64,000 bases of DNA from Reichenbachiella faecimaris (GCF_900176375.1 NZ_FWYF01000003.1:856001-920000), one strand, 5' to 3'. Numbered from the stretch's first letter, positions 1 to 10,099 are shown. Notes: generated from the letters alone by a model not told the origin. Made by a program: numbers and translations.

Positions 1-2
1 CC

Positions 3-326
3 TGGCATGGTAAAAAAACACTTTTAGTCACTTACACTTCTGGCGGTTCTACACCCGGAGATTCGTACCTATGGATTTTAGACGAAAATGGAAGGCCAAA
101 AAGCTGGAAACTTTGGGTATCTATTATTCCCATTGGTGGCATGAGGTTTAGCTGGGATAAGTGGGTGAAATTAGAAACTGGCGTATGGGTGTCTACCTAT
201 CATTTCAATCCAGTAAAAACTATTCCATTGCATAATCCAGTAGGCAAATTGGATTTGAGAGAAATGTATACAGAAGATATTTTTACGGCTTTGTTGTCTT
301 CTTCAACAGAGTTGATTTCTTATTAA
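3..326 (+). CDS. C-terminal part of an unrecognised protein (5' end outside window)
   Basis: The reading frame that ends at the TAA at 324-326 is open back to the first bases of the window. The internal ATG at 141 is therefore probably not the start and this is the tail of a longer gene. The visible 107 residues are rich in Trp, Gly and aromatic residues (WHGKK, SYLWILDENGRPKSW, SWDKWVKLETG) and end in LISY. I recognise no family and cannot tell whether it is secreted. It is followed by 113 bp of non-coding DNA before the histidine kinase gene. Confidence 0.5.
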   Translation, partial: WHGKKTLLVTYTSGGSTPGDSYLWILDENGRPKSWKLWVSIIPIGGMRFSWDKWVKLETGVWVSTYHFNPVKTIPLHNPVGKLDLREMYTEDIFTALLSSSTELISY

Positions 327-439
327 AACAGATAGATATTTTTAGCGTAACTCGCTGTGAAATTTGGTGTTTGTCACATTGAATCAAACGATGATCTTCT
401 TTATTTGGTCATTGAGGCCAATTGTAAAATTTCATTTAC

Positions 440-1507
440 ATGAATTGGTCATCTTTATATCTCAATTTTATGCAAGAACTTAAAAAAGAATGGTTTTGGC
501 ATGTCCTATTTTGGGTTGGCTATTTGCTAGTCAAAATATTCATTGTCGAATATTTCAGGGAGGATTTTGGCGTTGTGTTGCTTGTGGAGCTGATCAGTTT
601 GCCACTCAAGATGCTTTTAGTCTACTTACTCATATTTTACTTAATCCCTAAATTTCTTCTAAATAAACAGTATCTAAAGTTTTGTATCTGGCTGTTAGCT
701 CTGATTGTTTTCGCGGCCTTAGCTAGGCGATTGACTGATATTTACGTTGCCTATCCAATCAGTATGCTATACTTTGATCGCGCCTTGCTTTGGGATTTTG
801 GGACGGCTTTTCGCAATTTGGTTTTTGTGTATCCAGTGGTAGGCTTGGCTACAGCCATATACCTCATGTCACATTGGGTCAAGGATTACCAAATGCGGAC
901 TCAGTTGCAACGAGAGAAGCTGGAAGCAGAACTTAAGTATCTCAAGGCACAAGTGCATCCGCATTTCCTTTTCAATACCATCAATAATATTTATTCCTTG
1001 TCTTTGGATCAATCGCCAAAGACCGCTCAGGCGCTATTGGAATTATCAGATTTGCTCAGTTACATGCTGTATGAGTGCAACGTAGATCGAATATCGCTCA
1101 AAAAAGAAATTGAGTTGATTGAGAACTATATCAATTTAGAACGCCTGAGATATAGTGAAAGATTAGAGCTTCAATTTCATACGGATGGAGAAATAGAAGA
1201 CGCAAGTATCGCTCCGCTAATTTTACTCCCTTTTGTTGATAATTGCTTCAAACACGGCGCGGGCGATAGCATGGCAGAATGTTTCGTACACTTTACACTG
1301 ACCGTTAAGGACGGAGTTCTGTTTTTGAATCTCAAAAACAGTGTAGACAATTCAGGCCATAGACCTCAAGAGCATTCAGGCATAGGATTGCCGAATACAA
1401 GAAAAAGGCTGGAAGGTGAATATCCTGATAGGTACGAATTAGAGATCAAAGACGCTCCGGATTTATACGAAGTTAAATTAACCATTGGCTTAGATGAAAA
1501 GAGTTAA
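440..1507 (+). CDS. LytS-family sensor histidine kinase (His_kinase/PF06580 type)
   Basis: This is a 355-residue membrane histidine kinase of the LytS/YehU class. Hydrophobic segments near residues 18-36, 45-70, 78-96 and 125-147 form an N-terminal membrane domain without a recognisable sensor fold. A short linker leads to the dimerisation/phosphoacceptor motif PHFLFNTINN (His near residue 175). A degenerate HATPase domain follows, with an N-box (DNCFKHGA) and the glycine motif GIGLPNTRKRLE. The 3' end overlaps the LytTR response regulator at 1494 by 14 bp, indicating translational coupling and a cognate pair. By family knowledge it autophosphorylates on His and passes the phosphate to that regulator. 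The signal cannot be deduced from the sequence. Confidence 0.95.
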   Translation: MNWSSLYLNFMQELKKEWFWHVLFWVGYLLVKIFIVEYFREDFGVVLLVELISLPLKMLLVYLLIFYLIPKFLLNKQYLKFCIWLLALIVFAALARRLTDIYVAYPISMLYFDRALLWDFGTAFRNLVFVYPVVGLATAIYLMSHWVKDYQMRTQLQREKLEAELKYLKAQVHPHFLFNTINNIYSLSLDQSPKTAQALLELSDLLSYMLYECNVDRISLKKEIELIENYINLERLRYSERLELQFHTDGEIEDASIAPLILLPFVDNCFKHGAGDSMAECFVHFTLTVKDGVLFLNLKNSVDNSGHRPQEHSGIGLPNTRKRLEGEYPDRYELEIKDAPDLYEVKLTIGLDEKS

Positions 1508-2216
1508 TTGTATCATAGTAGATGACGAGCCTCTAGCAGCCAAAGTGCTTGAAAACTATATTCAAAGGCTGGTTCATTTGAATTTGGTGGGTAAAGCTGA
1601 AAATGCAGTGGAGGCCTTTGATTTAATAAATACTCAGTGGATTGACCTGATGTTTTTAGATATTAAAATGCCTCAAATTTCTGGCCTGGATTTTATCAGG
1701 TCACTCAGCAGGCCTCCAGCTGTTATTTTTACTACAGCCTATAGAGACTTTGCTTTGGAGGGTTTTGAGATGGCGGCTGTAGATTATCTGCTTAAACCCA
1801 TTTCTTTTGAAAGGTTCATGAAAGCAATTGGAAAAGTGGAGCTACCTTGGAGTAAGGATAATGTTCCCTTAAATGACCAAGAGGCACAAACATTTGCACG
1901 TGATTATATCTTTGTCCGTGAGGATAAACGAATGAAAAAGGTGTTGCTTTCTGACATTCTTTTTATTGAGAGTATAAAGGACTACGTGAAAATCATCATC
2001 AAAAAAGGAAGTGTGCTGACTTACTTGAAAATGAATTACCTGGAGGAAAATTTGGCAAGTCATCAATTCATGAGAGTTCACAAATCTTTCATTGTCAGCA
2101 TTGAGGCGATTCAGGGCTATAGTGCGACCGAAATTGAGATTGGTAATTCAATTATACCCATTGGCAGATACTACAAAAATCAGGTGCATCAGAGACTTTC
2201 TGATTTGTTGCTTTGA
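1494..2216 (+). CDS. LytTR-family response regulator
   Basis: This 240-residue regulator has an N-terminal receiver domain (about 1-120) with acidic pocket DDE at 10-12, phosphoacceptor Asp56 in LDIKMP, the TTAY motif near 81, and Lys in LLKPISF. A LytTR DNA-binding domain occupies about 135-238 (motifs FVREDKRMKKV, IESIKDYVKI, MRVHKSFIVS, IPIGRYYK). LytTR proteins bind direct repeats rather than palindromes. The gene overlaps the upstream LytS kinase, its presumed partner. No target promoter can be assigned from this window. The neighbouring 2217-2376 stretch contains no obvious LytTR repeat, but none was searched for computationally. Confidence 0.95.
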   Translation: MKRVNCIIVDDEPLAAKVLENYIQRLVHLNLVGKAENAVEAFDLINTQWIDLMFLDIKMPQISGLDFIRSLSRPPAVIFTTAYRDFALEGFEMAAVDYLLKPISFERFMKAIGKVELPWSKDNVPLNDQEAQTFARDYIFVREDKRMKKVLLSDILFIESIKDYVKIIIKKGSVLTYLKMNYLEENLASHQFMRVHKSFIVSIEAIQGYSATEIEIGNSIIPIGRYYKNQVHQRLSDLLL

Positions 2217-2376
2217 TCTGCCTGAATTCTTGAAAAGTTAATCTCAAAGAGGGTGTTAATCAATTTGTACTAATTAAGCCAATTAGAACGTCTATTCTTA
2301 ACAAAAGATCAAATTAGTATTAATAGTTGCAATGAAAGTTTGAATTCATTGAAAATGTTCTCAATTTTGACCTTCA

Positions 2377-2817
2377 ATGAGCCGATCAGTGAAGAAGCTA
2401 AAACTAAAAGCAGATTATAGCTATGATTTCCATCTGATAGGTATTATTTCTCAATCCAAAGATTATACAGTTTCGTGGGCTATCAATAGAGCACTAGACA
2501 TTGGATTGAAGAAAGAGTCAGATCTTGAAGTGGATTTGAAAAATGCTGAGAAATTGACCATTTCAAACTTTGTTTTTGAAAATGATTTTCGACGTTTTAC
2601 ACTTCTAGCTAACAAGGTTTTGACTGAGACTGCAATGACCCAAAAACTATTTGTTCCGTCTCTGGGAACTTTTGATTTTTTACTGAAGATAGAAGAGTTT
2701 GAAGAAACCTCCGATTTAGAATTACTCTTCACAGCGTTGCGGCGATCTGAAAAGATTGACTCCATCGTAAAATTGGATGTGAAAAAAATCAAAGAAAAAG
2801 AGAGTTTTTTATTCTAA
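2377..2817 (+). CDS. IPExxxVDY-type small protein paired with pyruvate kinase
   Basis: This 146-residue soluble protein has the conserved N-terminal pattern of the Bacteroidota IPExxxVDY family (YDFHLIGIISQSKDYTVSWAIN, seen here in shortened form as FHLIGI...KDY.VSWAIN). The diagnostic IPExxxVDY string itself is not obvious. No signal peptide or membrane segment is present. It ends 16 bp before the pyruvate kinase ATG, and this pairing is typical of the family. Its biochemical role is not known to me. A regulatory or assembly function linked to pyruvate kinase is only a guess from adjacency. Confidence 0.75.
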   Translation: MSRSVKKLKLKADYSYDFHLIGIISQSKDYTVSWAINRALDIGLKKESDLEVDLKNAEKLTISNFVFENDFRRFTLLANKVLTETAMTQKLFVPSLGTFDFLLKIEEFEETSDLELLFTALRRSEKIDSIVKLDVKKIKEKESFLF

Positions 2818-2833
2818 ATAAACACACATATTG

Positions 2834-4255
2834 ATGCAATCGAAACGGGCGAAAATCATTGCCACACTGGGTCCGGCAAGTGAGAAAAAAGAAGTTATCA
2901 TACAATTGATTGAGGCTGGAGCAGACGTCTTTCGACTCAATTTTTCCCATGGTACACACGACGATCATTTAGAGCGAATCAAAATGATCAATGAAATCAA
3001 TGACGAGATTGGTACCAATATCTGCACACTGCAAGATCTCCAAGGTCCGAAAATTCGAATTGGACAAATGGAAAATGGCGAAGCCGAGATCATTCCTGGT
3101 GAGCAGCTCGTGATCAGTACAGAAGATGTGATGGGCACCAGCCAAAAGGTAAGTACCACGTACAAACCACTGGCTACTGATGTAGTTCCTGGAGATTTGA
3201 TTTTAGTAGATGATGGCAAATTGCAGCTCAAAGTGCTCTCTTCGGACGGTAAAGAGGTGACTACAGAAGTGGTTTATGGTGGGATGCTCAAATCTAGAAA
3301 AGGAATTAATCTTCCAAATACAGCTATTTCGGCTCCTTCACTGACAGAAAAGGATAGAGAGGACTTGGAATTTGGCCTAGAGCATGGTGTGCAATGGGTA
3401 GCGCTGTCTTTTGTGAGAAATGCTAAAGACATTACAGAACTCCGAGAAATTATTGATAGCAAAGGCAAGCAAGCTAAAATCATTGCCAAAATTGAAAAAC
3501 CTGAGGCAGTAGCTGATATTGACGAAATTATAGAGGCAACAGATGCTATTATGGTGGCTAGAGGTGATTTGGGTGTAGAGGTGCTCATGGAGGACGTACC
3601 TATGATCCAAAAGAGAATTGTAAGCAAATGTAATAAGCTGGGTAAGCCCGTAATCATTGCCACTCAAATGCTGGAAAGCATGATCGACAATCCTCGCCCA
3701 ACACGAGCAGAGGCTAATGATGTCGCCAATTCTATCCTGGACGGTGCAGATACAGTCATGCTTTCTGCAGAGTCAGCATCTGGAAGTTTTCCTGTGGAGT
3801 CCGTGAGGGCAATGGCGAAATGTATTTCATCTGTTGAAGAACGAGCCAGTGTTATTTTTAATAAGTTCTGGGAGGATAACCAAAGTGCTACCGCAAAGAA
3901 TGACATGCTCGTGAAATCTGCTTGTCAGTTGAGTAAATCTGTTGGCGCTCGTGCCATCATTGGAATGACGAAATCAGGTTATACAGCCTTCAGTTTGGCT
4001 AAAAATAGGCCAGAAGCTGATATCTACATCTTCACAAGCGACAAACACTTGCTGAAGACGGTCAACTTGATATGGGGTGTCAAAGGCTTTTACTACGACG
4101 AGCACAAGCCAATAGACGAAACTTTTGATGATGTACTTCAAGTATTGAAAAATAAAGGATTGGTAGAGACGGGTGATGTTTACATCAATACAGCCTCTAT
4201 GCCACTGCACTGGCAGGAGCGAACCAACATGATGAAACTGGACGTGGTAAAATAA
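2834..4255 (+). CDS. pyk: pyruvate kinase
   Basis: This 473-residue enzyme catalyses phosphoenolpyruvate + ADP to pyruvate + ATP, the last step of glycolysis, in the cytoplasm. The N-terminus KRAKIIATLGPAS and the motif VFRLNFSHG belong to the catalytic barrel. The B domain covers about residues 70-165. The signature IIAKIEKPEAV followed by DAIMVARGDLGVE carries the catalytic Lys and metal ligands, and VIIATQMLESM and DTVMLSAESA complete the active site. A C-terminal allosteric-type domain covers about 350-473. I prefer ATG at 2834 over the TTG at 2831, which adds only one Met. The gene follows the IPExxxVDY gene closely, probably in one transcript. Confidence 0.97.
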   Translation: MQSKRAKIIATLGPASEKKEVIIQLIEAGADVFRLNFSHGTHDDHLERIKMINEINDEIGTNICTLQDLQGPKIRIGQMENGEAEIIPGEQLVISTEDVMGTSQKVSTTYKPLATDVVPGDLILVDDGKLQLKVLSSDGKEVTTEVVYGGMLKSRKGINLPNTAISAPSLTEKDREDLEFGLEHGVQWVALSFVRNAKDITELREIIDSKGKQAKIIAKIEKPEAVADIDEIIEATDAIMVARGDLGVEVLMEDVPMIQKRIVSKCNKLGKPVIIATQMLESMIDNPRPTRAEANDVANSILDGADTVMLSAESASGSFPVESVRAMAKCISSVEERASVIFNKFWEDNQSATAKNDMLVKSACQLSKSVGARAIIGMTKSGYTAFSLAKNRPEADIYIFTSDKHLLKTVNLIWGVKGFYYDEHKPIDETFDDVLQVLKNKGLVETGDVYINTASMPLHWQERTNMMKLDVVK

Positions 4256-4338
4256 TTTACCACATTCATAGATTCAGATAGCCAAATTTTATAGTTTTAA
4301 GCCTCATTTATTGATATCCATTTTCAAATCAAACCGGC

Positions 4339-6168
4339 TTGTTACGACTATTGAAATTTGCCCTTTTTTGCCTGCTATTTTTGGTGCTTGCCACGCAGGC
4401 AATTGCTCAGAACGAGCAGTCAGACTATTTAAAAGCTAAACAGTATTTTGCTGAAGGCAACTACAGATTTGCAATGGATTATTTCCGGCGATTAGCTGGA
4501 AATAATCAGGATCATGCTTTTCAAGAATATGCTGCTTTTTACTATGGTCTATCTGCGTACAAAAATGGAGATACCACCAACGCAAAGGCGATGTGGCTCC
4601 AGATGGATGAAGAAAATAGTGATTGGAAGCAAATCAGGGAAGTACAGCATTATTTAGCCGAAATTTACTTTGCTCAAAGTAATTATGCTCAAGGTGTTTA
4701 CTATTCTAAAAAATCAGGCCTGGATGAATCCAAGGCGTTGATGAAACAAAAATTGATCAAAGTAGACAGTCTGCCTGTCTTAGAAGCTTTGAACGATCTA
4801 TACCCAGATGATGAAATATTAGCGAGAATAGTAGCTGACAAGATTAACGATCAGCCCATGTCGGAGCGTGACTTTCAATTGCTCAATCGACTGGTAAACC
4901 AATTCAATTTGGACAAAGAGAAATACGGTTTGCCCGAAATTGGCGAAAGCCAAATGAAGGACACTTACAATGTTGCTGTTCTACTCCCTTTTATGTTTGA
5001 GGATTTGAGCTACACAGCCAGAATCGAGCGCAATAAGTTTGTAATGGAATTATACGCAGGCATGCTGATGGCTGTAGATTCTATAAATTTGGATGGGGAA
5101 TCCATCAATATTTTCCCTTATGACACGAAAAGAAATAGCGAGATCACGGAAGCTATTTTTGCAAATCCTGAGATGAAATCCATGGATTTGATAGTGGGTC
5201 CCTTATTCCCAGGGCCATCTAAAGTGGCAAACAATTTTAGCTTTGAAAATCAGATTAATATGATCAATCCACTGATTTCCAATTCTGATGCCATTCAAAA
5301 TAATCCCTTCTCTTTTTTATTCAAAGCAGATACTGAGACGCAGGCATTAGCTGCTGCCCAATTGACCATAGATAGTGTGAAAAACAAGTACGCTATGATT
5401 TTCTATGAAAATAACGAAAGAGATTCACTAAATGCCTACACCTACAGTCAGCGTATCCAAGAGGCTGGATTTGAAGTCCTTGTTAATGCTGGTGTGGTAG
5501 ATACCACTGTTCGTCAGGCTTATGATCTACTTACTGAAAAGTATGAGGTGGGCTATACAGAAGATCAGGTAGACTCAGTCCTGGCAATGATCCTGCCAGG
5601 AGAAGAAAGATTTATAAAGGAAAGAAAATCAAGTATTACAAAAGATAGTATTGAGTACTATGAGGAATTTTTCACATTGGCTCCAGATAGCATTGGGCAC
5701 GTGTATGTTGCATCTTCAGAGGCCCTGTTCGCTTCCAACTTTATAAGTGCTTTGTCAATTAGAGCTGATAGTACACGGTTGATTGGTAGGGGTAATTGGA
5801 AAGAATTTCCCACGCTTACACTGGAAGAAATGGAACGGCTGGGTATTTATTTTATTGACCCGGAATTTGTTGATCCTACCAATGAAACCTTCAAAAGATT
5901 TAGAAAGAACTATTTGATCGCATATAAGAAAGAACCTTCGTTTAATGCGATCATTGGGTATGAGATGATGTACTACTTAGGCAATATGATGAAGCAGTAT
6001 GGGCACTATTTTCAAAAAGGAAATCCAGAAGTAGGCTTTGTCACGGGGCAGTTATTGCAAGGCACAGAATTCAACTTTAGGAATAGTAATCAGTACGTTC
6101 CGATTACAATCTTATCCAATTCAAAACAAAAAGTAGTTAATCCAAGAAGTGATGGACAAAACCAATAG
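4339..6168 (+). CDS. secreted TPR protein with type-1 periplasmic-binding-protein-like domain
   Basis: This 609-residue protein starts at TTG (4339), the only start that keeps the signal peptide (LLKFALFCLLFLVLATQAIAQ). Residues about 25-190 form TPR-like helices (YLKAKQYFAEGNYRFAMDYF). From about 210 the sequence YNVAVLLPFMF and later DLIVGPLFPGPSKVANN resemble LivJ/Peripla_BP_6 substrate-binding folds, with a GYEMMYYLG stretch near 555. No ABC permease genes are adjacent, so this is unlikely to be part of a classical importer. It may bind a periplasmic ligand or act as a scaffold. Its end overlaps hemL by 17 bp, so the two are probably translationally coupled, although the functional link is unclear. 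Confidence 0.8.
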   Translation: MLRLLKFALFCLLFLVLATQAIAQNEQSDYLKAKQYFAEGNYRFAMDYFRRLAGNNQDHAFQEYAAFYYGLSAYKNGDTTNAKAMWLQMDEENSDWKQIREVQHYLAEIYFAQSNYAQGVYYSKKSGLDESKALMKQKLIKVDSLPVLEALNDLYPDDEILARIVADKINDQPMSERDFQLLNRLVNQFNLDKEKYGLPEIGESQMKDTYNVAVLLPFMFEDLSYTARIERNKFVMELYAGMLMAVDSINLDGESINIFPYDTKRNSEITEAIFANPEMKSMDLIVGPLFPGPSKVANNFSFENQINMINPLISNSDAIQNNPFSFLFKADTETQALAAAQLTIDSVKNKYAMIFYENNERDSLNAYTYSQRIQEAGFEVLVNAGVVDTTVRQAYDLLTEKYEVGYTEDQVDSVLAMILPGEERFIKERKSSITKDSIEYYEEFFTLAPDSIGHVYVASSEALFASNFISALSIRADSTRLIGRGNWKEFPTLTLEEMERLGIYFIDPEFVDPTNETFKRFRKNYLIAYKKEPSFNAIIGYEMMYYLGNMMKQYGHYFQKGNPEVGFVTGQLLQGTEFNFRNSNQYVPITILSNSKQKVVNPRSDGQNQ

Positions 6169-7447
6169 TCTCAGGAGTTTTAAGCAAGCGCAAAGCCACA
6201 TACCAGGGGGAGTGAATTCTCCAGTCCGAGCGTTTAAGGCAGTGGGAGGAGAGCCTATTTTTATGAAGTCTGCTAAAGGTGCCTATATGCACGATGTAGA
6301 TGGAAATAAGTATATTGATTTGATCAATTCATGGGGGCCTATGATTCTTGGTCATGGGAAAATGCAAATCGAAAGAGCTGTAATTGACGCTGTGAAAAAA
6401 TCCCTGTCCTTTGGGACACCTACTGTTGCCGAAATCGAGATGGCTGATTTGATCGCCAATATGATGCCGAGCATTGAAAAGGTAAGAATGGTAAATTCGG
6501 GAACAGAGGCTACCATGTCAGCCATTCGCGTGGCAAGAGGATTTACTAAAAGGGATAAAATCATAAAATTTGAAGGATGCTATCATGGTCATGGAGATTC
6601 GTTCCTGATAGCAGCTGGTAGTGGAGCAGCTACTATGGGCGAACCAGATAGTCCCGGAGTGACGAAGGGTACGGCTCAAGATACGATTACAGTTCCGTTC
6701 AATGACCTGGAAAAGGTACAGGAAGTGGTGATGGAAAATCCTAATCAAATAGCCGCCATCATTCTTGAACCCATTGGTGGAAACATGGGCTGCGTCCCTC
6801 CTGTAACGGGGTATTTACAAGGTCTGCGTACCCTTTGTGATGAGAATGATATTGTATTGATATTTGATGAGGTAATGACTGGTTTTAGAATATCGAAAGC
6901 GGGTGCACAACAATATTACGGAGTCAAACCAGATTTGACCACCTTAGGCAAGATCATAGGTGGTGGTATGCCTGTGGGTGCGTATGGCGGGCGAGCAGAT
7001 ATTATGAATATGGTGTCTCCAAGTGGCCCTGTTTATCAAGCGGGTACACTTTCTGGTAATCCAGTAGCTATGGCAGCAGGATTGGCTATGCTCAGGTATT
7101 TGAATGAAAATACAGAGATCTACACGCGCCTGGAAACGATGACAGAGTATATTGTGCAAGGAATCAAACTCAACATATTGAAGTTAGGATTGAAGTATAC
7201 AGTAAACGCTGTTGGTTCTATGTTTAGTTTGTTTTTTACAGACGAGAAGGTGATTGATTTTGACGGAGCCAAAAAGTCAGATTTGAATATGTTTGGTAAA
7301 TATTTCAATGCCATGCTGGAGAAAGGAATCTATCTGGCACCCTCTCAGTTCGAAACTTTGTTTGTTTCATCTGCCATTGATGAGATTGAAGCTGACTTGA
7401 TCATTCAGGCCAACTATGATTCCTTGAAGGAAATCCACAAACGATGA
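6152..7447 (+). CDS. hemL: glutamate-1-semialdehyde 2,1-aminomutase
   Basis: This 431-residue PLP enzyme converts glutamate-1-semialdehyde to 5-aminolevulinate in the C5 route to tetrapyrroles. Family features include IPGGVNSPVRAFKAVGG at the N-terminus, the substrate-loop motif MVNSGTEATMSAIRVARG, YHGHGDSFL, the PLP-binding IFDEVMTGFR, and the Schiff-base Lys near residue 267 in TLGKIIGGGMPVGAYGG. I chose ATG at 6152. The GTG at 6149 would add one residue. It overlaps the preceding gene by 17 bp and is followed closely by priA (17 bp gap). No other haem genes are nearby. Confidence 0.97.
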   Translation: MDKTNSLRSFKQAQSHIPGGVNSPVRAFKAVGGEPIFMKSAKGAYMHDVDGNKYIDLINSWGPMILGHGKMQIERAVIDAVKKSLSFGTPTVAEIEMADLIANMMPSIEKVRMVNSGTEATMSAIRVARGFTKRDKIIKFEGCYHGHGDSFLIAAGSGAATMGEPDSPGVTKGTAQDTITVPFNDLEKVQEVVMENPNQIAAIILEPIGGNMGCVPPVTGYLQGLRTLCDENDIVLIFDEVMTGFRISKAGAQQYYGVKPDLTTLGKIIGGGMPVGAYGGRADIMNMVSPSGPVYQAGTLSGNPVAMAAGLAMLRYLNENTEIYTRLETMTEYIVQGIKLNILKLGLKYTVNAVGSMFSLFFTDEKVIDFDGAKKSDLNMFGKYFNAMLEKGIYLAPSQFETLFVSSAIDEIEADLIIQANYDSLKEIHKR

Positions 7448-7464
7448 TTATCCAATCTAAGTAA

Positions 7465-9990
7465 TTGTCTCAACTAGAATTAAATAGTGAACTAGACGAA
7501 AATTTTGAGGAGCGAGTCACCTATTTCGCAGATGTGATTTTGCCTATTCCTTTGCCAGGAACCTATACTTATAGAATTCCCAGGGATCTTGAAGAGCACA
7601 TTGAGTTAGGTAGCAGGGTTGTCGTCCAGTTTGGGAAAAAGAAAATCTTAACTGGCATTGTCAAACTGGTTCATGAGACAGTGCCCAAAGTATATGAGGC
7701 CAAGTATGTGCTCGATAGTTTGGATCATGCACCTGTAGTTAACACTTTTCAACTGGAGTTTTTTGCCTGGTTGGCCCAGTACTACATGTGTACGATTGGG
7801 GAGGTGCTCAATGCAGCCATGCCCAGTGGCCTCAAATTGACCAGTGAATCTCTCATTCAACTCAATCCTGAATCAGAAGTGTTGGGGTCAGAAATGGAAT
7901 ATTCAGCAAAGGAGCTGGCCATTTTGAATGCACTCAAAGCTAACGATCGACTGAGTTTTGATCAGGTTTCAGAGCTCTTGGGAGTGAAAATGATTCATCC
8001 AGTTCTAAAGTCGCTTTTACAGAAAGAGAGTATTTTGCTCTTCGAGCAAGTCAAAGATAAGTTCAAACCAAAAACGGTAAAAACAATTGGTCTAGCAGGG
8101 CAGTTCTTGGAGGACGAGTCGGCTATGCAACTCCTATTTGAGCAATTAGAAAAGAAACCCAAGCAACAAGCCATCTTACTTAAGTATTTGAGTTTGACAC
8201 GAATGGATGAAGGGGAGACAAAAGTAAGAGACATTTTAAAGTCAAGTTTACTAACGGGTGATCTCTCTGCATCTTCCTTGAAAACCTTAGTGAAAAATGA
8301 AATTTTCATTGAAAAGGAAAAAATCATTTCAAGACTGGATGAAATTGATGGTGAACTGGAAAAAAATCATTCCTTGTCATCAGAGCAGCAGAAGGCTTTG
8401 GAGGAGATTTTATTGGCTTTTCAAAAGAATAAACCCGTATTGCTTCATGGAGTCACTGGTAGCGGCAAAACCGAAATTTATATAAACCTCATTCAGCAGG
8501 CACTTGAAAATGGCGGGCAAGTGCTCTATCTATTGCCAGAAATAGCTTTGACCACGCAAATCGTATCTCGATTGCACAAAGTGTTTGGTAGTGCCTTGGG
8601 TGTTTATCATTCAAAATATTCAGATAATGAGCGAGTGGAGATTTGGAATGGAGTAAACAATGCAAAAATTAATTTGGTTGCTGGCGTTCGTTCTTCTGTA
8701 TTTCTTCCTTTTGATAACCTGAGTCTAATCCTAATAGATGAAGAGCACGAGTCCTCATATAAGCAATACGAACCAGCGCCGAGATATCATGCGCGAGATG
8801 CTGCTATTTGGTTGTCGCATTTGCATCAAGCGAATGTGCTTATGGGTACTGCTACTCCGTCAGTGGACAGTTATCAAAATGCACTCGACGGCAAGTACGA
8901 ACTGGTAGAGCTTCCGCAAAGGTTTGGCGCAGGGAAATTGCCAGAATTCGAGCTGGCCAATATTCTCACCTCCCGCAAGAGCAAAAGAATGAAGGGTGAT
9001 TTTACCCCTGAACTGCTTGAAGGTATCAAACATACTCTGGAAAAGAAGGAACAAGTCATTTTATTTCAAAACAGAAGAGGCTATTCTCCTTACCTGATTT
9101 GTCACGATTGCAATCACGTACCAAAGTGCCAAAGCTGTGATGTGAGTTTGACTTATCACATGCACAACAACGTGCTCATTTGCCACTATTGTGGACACAA
9201 GGAGTCTGTGCCAGCCATTTGTGATGCCTGTGGTTCTACGGCTATTCGAACTGTCGGATTTGGTACAGAAAAACTGGAAGAAGACCTCAAGATATTATTT
9301 CCTGAAGCTCACATTCAGCGAATGGATCAGGATACAACGCGAAGTAAGTATAGTTATCAGCATATTATCGATCGTTTTGAAAGAGGCGAAACTGATATTT
9401 TGGTAGGTACCCAAATGCTAAGTAAAGGGTTGGATTTTGATAAAGTCTCCTTGGTAGGCGTATTTGACTATGATCGAATCGTGCATTTTCCTGACTTTAG
9501 GTCTCACGAACGAGCTTTTCAACTCATTACACAAGTAAGTGGGAGAGCAGGGCGAAAAGACGATCAGGGGAAAGTGATTTTGCAAACCGGAGAACCTGAT
9601 GAGCCCTTGCTTTATAAAATAAGAACAGGAGACTATAAGTCTTTTTTTCAAACAGAAATATTAGAAAGACAAAATTTTCAGTATCCACCTTTTTACCGCT
9701 TGATTAAGGTAATCTTAAAGCATAAAGAGAAAAATATCTTGCAGCAAGCCTCCAAACATTATGCCGGTAGGCTGATTGGAGAGTTAGGTCGACAAAGAGT
9801 GCTTGGCCCGCAGCAACCTGTGATTTCAAGGATTCGAAATCTATACATAGAAGAGATCTACATCAAGATTGAAAAAAAGAAAATCAACGTCAATAAAGTG
9901 AAAGAACTGGCTTACAAGCTGGGCTTAGATGTAAAGCAGCACAGAGATTATAAGACGCTTCGACTTTATTTTGACGTTGATCCAGTATAG
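7465..9990 (+). CDS. priA: primosomal replication-restart helicase PriA
   Basis: This 841-residue superfamily-2 DNA helicase reloads the replisome at collapsed forks. It has an N-terminal 3'-end-binding domain (about 20-120) and a winged-helix region. The helicase has Walker A GVTGSGKTEIY (Lys near 335), Walker B DEEH (near 425) and GTATPS. A zinc-binding insert near 546-590 has eight Cys in four CxxC pairs (CHDC, CQSC, CHYC, CDAC). Motifs V/VI appear as VGTQMLSKGLDF and QVSGRAGR. The start is TTG at 7465, because no ATG or GTG gives a full N-terminus in this frame. The family length is usually 730-840. Confidence 0.96.
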   Translation: MSQLELNSELDENFEERVTYFADVILPIPLPGTYTYRIPRDLEEHIELGSRVVVQFGKKKILTGIVKLVHETVPKVYEAKYVLDSLDHAPVVNTFQLEFFAWLAQYYMCTIGEVLNAAMPSGLKLTSESLIQLNPESEVLGSEMEYSAKELAILNALKANDRLSFDQVSELLGVKMIHPVLKSLLQKESILLFEQVKDKFKPKTVKTIGLAGQFLEDESAMQLLFEQLEKKPKQQAILLKYLSLTRMDEGETKVRDILKSSLLTGDLSASSLKTLVKNEIFIEKEKIISRLDEIDGELEKNHSLSSEQQKALEEILLAFQKNKPVLLHGVTGSGKTEIYINLIQQALENGGQVLYLLPEIALTTQIVSRLHKVFGSALGVYHSKYSDNERVEIWNGVNNAKINLVAGVRSSVFLPFDNLSLILIDEEHESSYKQYEPAPRYHARDAAIWLSHLHQANVLMGTATPSVDSYQNALDGKYELVELPQRFGAGKLPEFELANILTSRKSKRMKGDFTPELLEGIKHTLEKKEQVILFQNRRGYSPYLICHDCNHVPKCQSCDVSLTYHMHNNVLICHYCGHKESVPAICDACGSTAIRTVGFGTEKLEEDLKILFPEAHIQRMDQDTTRSKYSYQHIIDRFERGETDILVGTQMLSKGLDFDKVSLVGVFDYDRIVHFPDFRSHERAFQLITQVSGRAGRKDDQGKVILQTGEPDEPLLYKIRTGDYKSFFQTEILERQNFQYPPFYRLIKVILKHKEKNILQQASKHYAGRLIGELGRQRVLGPQQPVISRIRNLYIEEIYIKIEKKKINVNKVKELAYKLGLDVKQHRDYKTLRLYFDVDPV

Positions 9991-10099
9991 AATTATCCCA
10001 CATAAGTGGGTTAATAGCAGATGTTTGGCTTATCTCACCACCATTTCGTCGAATAATAATTTGAGTTTGAATAATTCAGAATTTCTCGTCTCAGTAGTT

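Noticed and set aside
9993..10012. CCCAC-ATAA-GTGGG hairpin after priA as terminator
   Set aside because: The stem is short and no T-tract follows. It is not supported well enough to list.
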